Shown here: one piece after another, positions 13,880 through 13,918 of the stretch
Layout: each line of letters begins with the position of its first letter
Numbering within the stretch: the first letter of the stretch is position 1
Source of the DNA: an uncultured Ruminococcus sp.
GTDB lineage: Bacteria; Bacillota; Clostridia; Oscillospirales; Acutalibacteraceae
DNA length: 13,918 nt
Direction of reading: 5' to 3'
NCBI GenBank assembly: GCA_902762335.1
Contig: CACWNZ010000027.1
Span: forward strand, 1 to 13,918
Notes under the pieces: model-generated
What the model saw: the letters and a program-made list of their open reading frames with translations, nothing else
What the model was told of the DNA's origin: nothing
Databases searched by the model: none
Program-made: the position numbers and the translations under genes

Positions 13880-13918
13880 ATCATTGTTGCAGGTCTTTTC
13901 CGAATCGTGCAGCATGGA

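Overview
The window looks like a chromosomal segment of an anaerobic Firmicute of the class Clostridia, most likely in the Ruminococcaceae/Oscillospiraceae. The reasons are a V/A-type ATPase with the short four-helix clostridial K subunit, a clostridial-type chorismate synthase and EPSP synthase, a two-domain chorismate mutase-prephenate dehydratase, strong AGGAGG ribosome sites (several in front of TTG starts) and heptamer repeats between genes. No species can be named from this sequence alone. Every gene I accept lies on the minus strand, so transcription runs from high to low coordinates.

Layout in the direction of transcription: (1) 13807-13918 holds an outward-facing, consensus-like promoter for a gene beyond the right edge. 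(2) 12800-13806 is a ~1.0 kb insertion sequence with 12-bp terminal inverted repeats and one DDE-type transposase gene. The gene lacks the block carrying the second catalytic Asp, and its leader has two interleaved perfect inverted repeats that could form a pseudoknot over the start codon. (3) 12463-12799 is a gene-free gap with a heptamer repeat, GC-rich palindromes and a good promoter for the next operon. (4) 8993-12459 is a tightly overlapping aroA-aroC-pheA operon, which takes shikimate-3-phosphate through EPSP, chorismate and prephenate to phenylpyruvate. (5) 8834-8992 is a gap with a weak terminator candidate and a TTGTAA-17-TATAAT promoter. (6) 193-8833 is a complete V/A-ATPase gene set in the order G/H-like, C, I, K, F, E, A, B, D. 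(7) 1-192 holds a palindromic hairpin and a second heptamer array that runs into the end of the D gene.

The nine ATPase genes encode the catalytic A3B3 head, the D-F rotor shaft, the C socket, the membrane K ring, stator subunit I and the E-G peripheral stalks. Gaps between them are mostly 15-35 nt and each start has its own ribosome site. The catalytic A gene is broken: about 28 nt coding for a highly conserved stretch just after the Walker B region are missing, and the frame is lost at 3021-3025. All the other subunits look intact, so this is either a recent lesion or an error in the sequence. The transposase also lacks a conserved catalytic block, but in frame. No CRISPR array, tRNA, rRNA or new multi-gene defence system is visible. 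The least ordinary signals are the interleaved repeats in the insertion-sequence leader and the dispersed heptamer repeats.
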